From Cerrena zonata (taxonomy: Eukaryota > Basidiomycota > Agaricomycetes > Polyporales > Cerrenaceae): DNA of 64,000 nt. A program made the translations under genes and the position numbers. The stretch's first letter is position 1, and each line of letters starts with the position of its first letter. The notes beneath the pieces are model-generated. The model worked only from the letters and a program-made list of their open reading frames with translations. It did not search any database and had not been told where the DNA came from. The stretch covers positions 186,001-250,000 of the forward strand of contig JASBNA010000045.1 of the NCBI GenBank assembly GCA_038087015.1, read 5' to 3'. Shown one piece after another: positions 61,101-64,000 of the stretch.

Positions 61101-64000
61101 ATACCCTGCAAACAATATCCGGAATAGATACGTCGATCTTTAAAGAGTATCTTGCATTAGCAATATCGTTGAAATTCACAAGAATCGACTTTAGATCAAC
61201 AACAAGAAGAGACTTATCGAATACAGCATCAAGTTTTATCTCCATATAAGGACATCTGAACGAAAAGTTTGCAGCGTCATAAATAATAGGGGGCTCGTAT
61301 ACCAAACTATTTTCCAAATCTTTGAATCCCAAGACAAAATTTTTCAATCCCGTAATCAATGCTTTTAATAGCAAAGCGTTGGAGTCAATTTTAAGCCCGT
61401 TACTTGCAAAATCCCATTTACAGTAGTACGTGTTTTCGTCAGGAGGAAGGCCAAACATTCTATGAGCGTGGACATTGAAGCAGTCCACCCAAATTTCCGG
61501 ATTTGGGTGTAAAAATTTCTTCCTATATTCAGGGATATTGAATATGGTGTCCATCTCATCAAATTCCTTATTAAAATCCTTAATAAATCCACCGGTCATC
61601 TCTCCAAAGTCTGCCTGTAAATCACTGTAGTAGTTTGCAAATCTCATGTCTACGTCTAACCTTTCAAATGACAAACCAATGTGAGATGAGCAGTCATAAA
61701 TATGATATGGTAACACAATTAGTCCGTTACGGACTTGAAATGTGAACAAAATGTCGAGATCATTTTCTGTCTTGATAATTTTCCAAAAATCAACATCAGA
61801 TTTAGTGGATTTTGCATCACATGAGTTACTAGAATCAGAAGTAGCATCAGTAGCCGAATTATCAGTTGCTGAGTTATAGTCGGCACTATTTGTATATTCT
61901 TCAAATGTTTGAAAATGTTTGTGTTCTCCCATATAATTTTCTTTGATTATGAAAAGGTATTTGATCAAGAATCCGTGGAACTTTAAAGTGATATAGTCAC
62001 CCATGCATTTCACCACAATCCAATCCGATGTATTTACCTCAACACCCCCAAAATAAGTGTAAGATCCTTCTATAACGAAATTATGACCTTTTCCCATTAT
62101 GTTGTTATTCTTAAGAAAAGCATTTGCTGTGTGCCAAAGAGGGGTGTCAAGAATAAGGTCAAAATCTGGTGAAAAAATTCTAAAGTCAACTGTTGATGAT
62201 TTCGAAAACTCACCATATAAAGGAATGAAAAGATCAATATCCAAACTGTTCCCTTGGAAAGAGATGTATTTGTTACTATTGAAATCAAGAGGATTGTTGA
62301 TGATATTATTATCATTCACGTTCAAATAAAATTTGTAGCCTTCCATTTTCCAAGTTAACCCATACTCAAATGGTTTGAAGTATTCATAGGGGGTGGGTTG
62401 TCCTGAGGCAAAATCACTGAATATATCTGATATGAGGATTGTATGTTCTCGAAGGAAAAAAAATTTAGCATTAGAACTAACATTATCAAAAGTCCAATTG
62501 CACTTCCCATCCCATTTCAAAGGGAATCCTATATCACATTTAACCATATGAGTATCCGCAGAAAATAACATATCATGATTGACGGAAGGTCCTCTAGTTC
62601 TGGGCCATTGAAATTGCATATTAATTTATTATCCCAACCAGCAGGAGTTGCAATAAAAGAATTGAAGCTTGAGACTGAAGAACCACGTTCAATCTTCAAC
62701 TCAACCCAACCAAAAGGTCTTGAAATTTTTTGAGCTGTATTAGCACTATCAATATTTAAATTTTTTAATAAATCTTGATCTTTACTGGACTCTCTAGTTG
62801 GTATTCTGAAGATCACCTCATCTTTAACAGTAATCATGACTTTAAATCCATCATAAATTCTTTCAGAGCCAGGAGTAACAAGAACCTTTGTTGGGAAGAG
62901 AGTCCCTAGCGGCAGCTGGGAAGAACATTGACTGTAATGGAACTCTTTGCTTATCAGCCCAAGGGCCGTAATGAATTGTAGCCATTGAAAGTTCTAAATC
63001 CACACCAAACTCCGGGTGTGATAATTGGTCTTGTAAAGACACTGGCTGCTTAGGGAATTTACCAGGAGAATCATAGTAATAAATCATTCTAGTAGAAACA
63101 GTATCAAGAAGCAAACTATATTTTGCATATTGTTCCACCGAGCTTATATAATTTAGAAGGAATCTATCATCGGCTTGTTCACCAACGTATCTTTTCAAGC
63201 CTCTCCATTTCTGATAAGGCTCATCATCTTTTATTTGAGATCTGGTAATTTTTTTAAGGATTCGGGAAATTTGCTTAGTAGTATGTTGAAATCTATAATA
63301 AAATTTATATTTTTTATGATGAGCCAAATTTTTGTTTACAAACTTTGGATCAAATTGATCATGTTCAGTTAATGTATCTTTTAGGATCATGAGTAATGTT
63401 TGGTTTCATTGCAACTTGGAATTTTTCGAAATCAAAATCGAAGAAGAGTCTATAATTATCAAGCCAGCTTGAACTTTTAGTAACATCAACGATTGCATTA
63501 GCCGATTTATAAGAAGCCACAAGAATAGACGGGGTTGTCGAATTACCCATCACATAAGCACCTTTTCTAACTCTAACTCTAAGTGGGAAGATTTTTAATA
63601 AAAAGGAAAGGGTATTATCTGGAATGGAAGTAGTTTCGACAATATTAGTGAAACTATTTGAATCTTTTATTGAATTGGAGCTCATTGATTCACTTTGGTT
63701 ACCACTTTGGTGAAACCTTACTTTCGAATCTTTTTCATTAGAGTTCCTGCCACTAGTGAAAGAACTATTCTCTTTTGCATTTTCATTCAAAATATCAACC
63801 ATATTATCATAAGCCATTGTTCTATTATACATGAAAACTTCCAATCCATCAATGGTCAATAATAAGCGGCATGGAAGTTTATTATTTTCATCCTTCGTCA
63901 TACCATTCAAATCAATAGCATCCTCCGAATTGAAATAGTATTCTGAAAATCTAGCTAAACCAAAGATCCAAAATCTCCAAGTTAAATTCAATCGTAGTAT
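55107..64000 (-). CDS. CSF1: Csf1 / BLTP1-family lipid-transfer protein, 5' truncated, four indels
   Basis: Giant bridge-like lipid-transfer protein (Csf1/tweek/KIAA1109) thought to carry phospholipids between the ER and other membranes. The 5' end lies beyond the right edge: about 70-80 residues with the N-terminal membrane anchor are missing. Csf1 landmarks: LTWRFWIF and FMYNRTMAYDNM (near 63.8-64.0 kb), IPTRESSKD, VNHDMLFSADTH, YLNVNDNNIINNPLDFN, LTWKMEGY, and the terminal block GNATPPLEWFGLHRNKFP...THQLGIVSLQKL. Frame breaks (plus-strand positions): TTTT 63379-63382 (one extra), CC 62885-62886 (one extra), TT 62598-62599 (one missing), TTTT 55390-55393 (one extra). The last break splits off the final ~90 residues, which otherwise look like a separate 75-codon gene at 55107-55334. 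All breaks repair to a continuous family-like protein. Confidence 0.93.

Noticed and set aside
1..64000. tRNA, rRNA, transposon, centromere and CRISPR features
   Set aside because: No B-box-like GGTTCGAnTCC in the gaps, no long direct or inverted repeats or transposase/reverse-transcriptase frames, and no spacer-repeat arrays were seen by eye; short or diverged elements could be missed.

Overview
The window looks like nuclear DNA of a budding yeast of the CTG-Ser (Candida/Debaryomyces-type) clade. It is AT-rich and densely packed with intron-poor genes, and nearly every gene is a recognisable ascomycete orthologue. Leucine is written almost only with TTA/TTG. In SLX1 a CTG codon sits where the GIY-YIG family usually has serine. 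Promoter motifs resemble Rap1 sites built on the ACCCGTACAT core that is also found in Candida telomere repeats. I saw no CRISPR arrays, transposons, rRNA or convincing tRNA genes.

Layout, left to right: 5' end of an alanine transaminase (ALT1/ALT2 type, minus strand, cut by the left edge); GAA1 (minus, broken); a small mitochondrial-type unknown gene (plus); APC4 (minus); a RhoGAP-domain gene (minus); a 1.2 kb gap with a G+C-rich, inverted-repeat-rich block that may be an unclassified structured RNA; MRPL1 (plus); a large protein with two cNMP-binding domains, an F-box and LRRs (plus); TMA64 (minus); GPI17 (plus); NUC1 (plus); FAS1 (plus, one frameshift); VIP1 (minus); PRS1 (minus); BER1 (plus); SKN7 (minus); SLX1 (plus); ROT2 (minus); BRE1 (plus); BDF1 (plus); DUS4 (plus); SMC4 (minus, five single-base indels); RPA14 (minus); MRPL34 (plus); and CSF1 (minus, four indels, cut by the right edge).

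There are no operons. Neighbours relate only loosely: GAA1 and GPI17 belong to the GPI transamidase; MRPL1 and MRPL34 to the mitochondrial large ribosomal subunit; BRE1 and BDF1 to chromatin and transcription; VIP1 and PRS1 to phosphorylated small-molecule metabolism.

The most striking global feature is ten one-base length errors plus one in-frame TAG, confined to GAA1, FAS1, SMC4 and CSF1. Three of these genes are essential in Saccharomyces cerevisiae. Every indel lies in a short run of identical bases, and removing it restores full family length, so I read them mainly as sequence errors. The best candidates for new biology are the structured block near 9.05-9.29 kb, the cNMP/F-box/LRR fusion protein, the long Lys/Glu tail on RPA14, and the cluster of three Rap1-like sites plus a CACGTG box upstream of VIP1.
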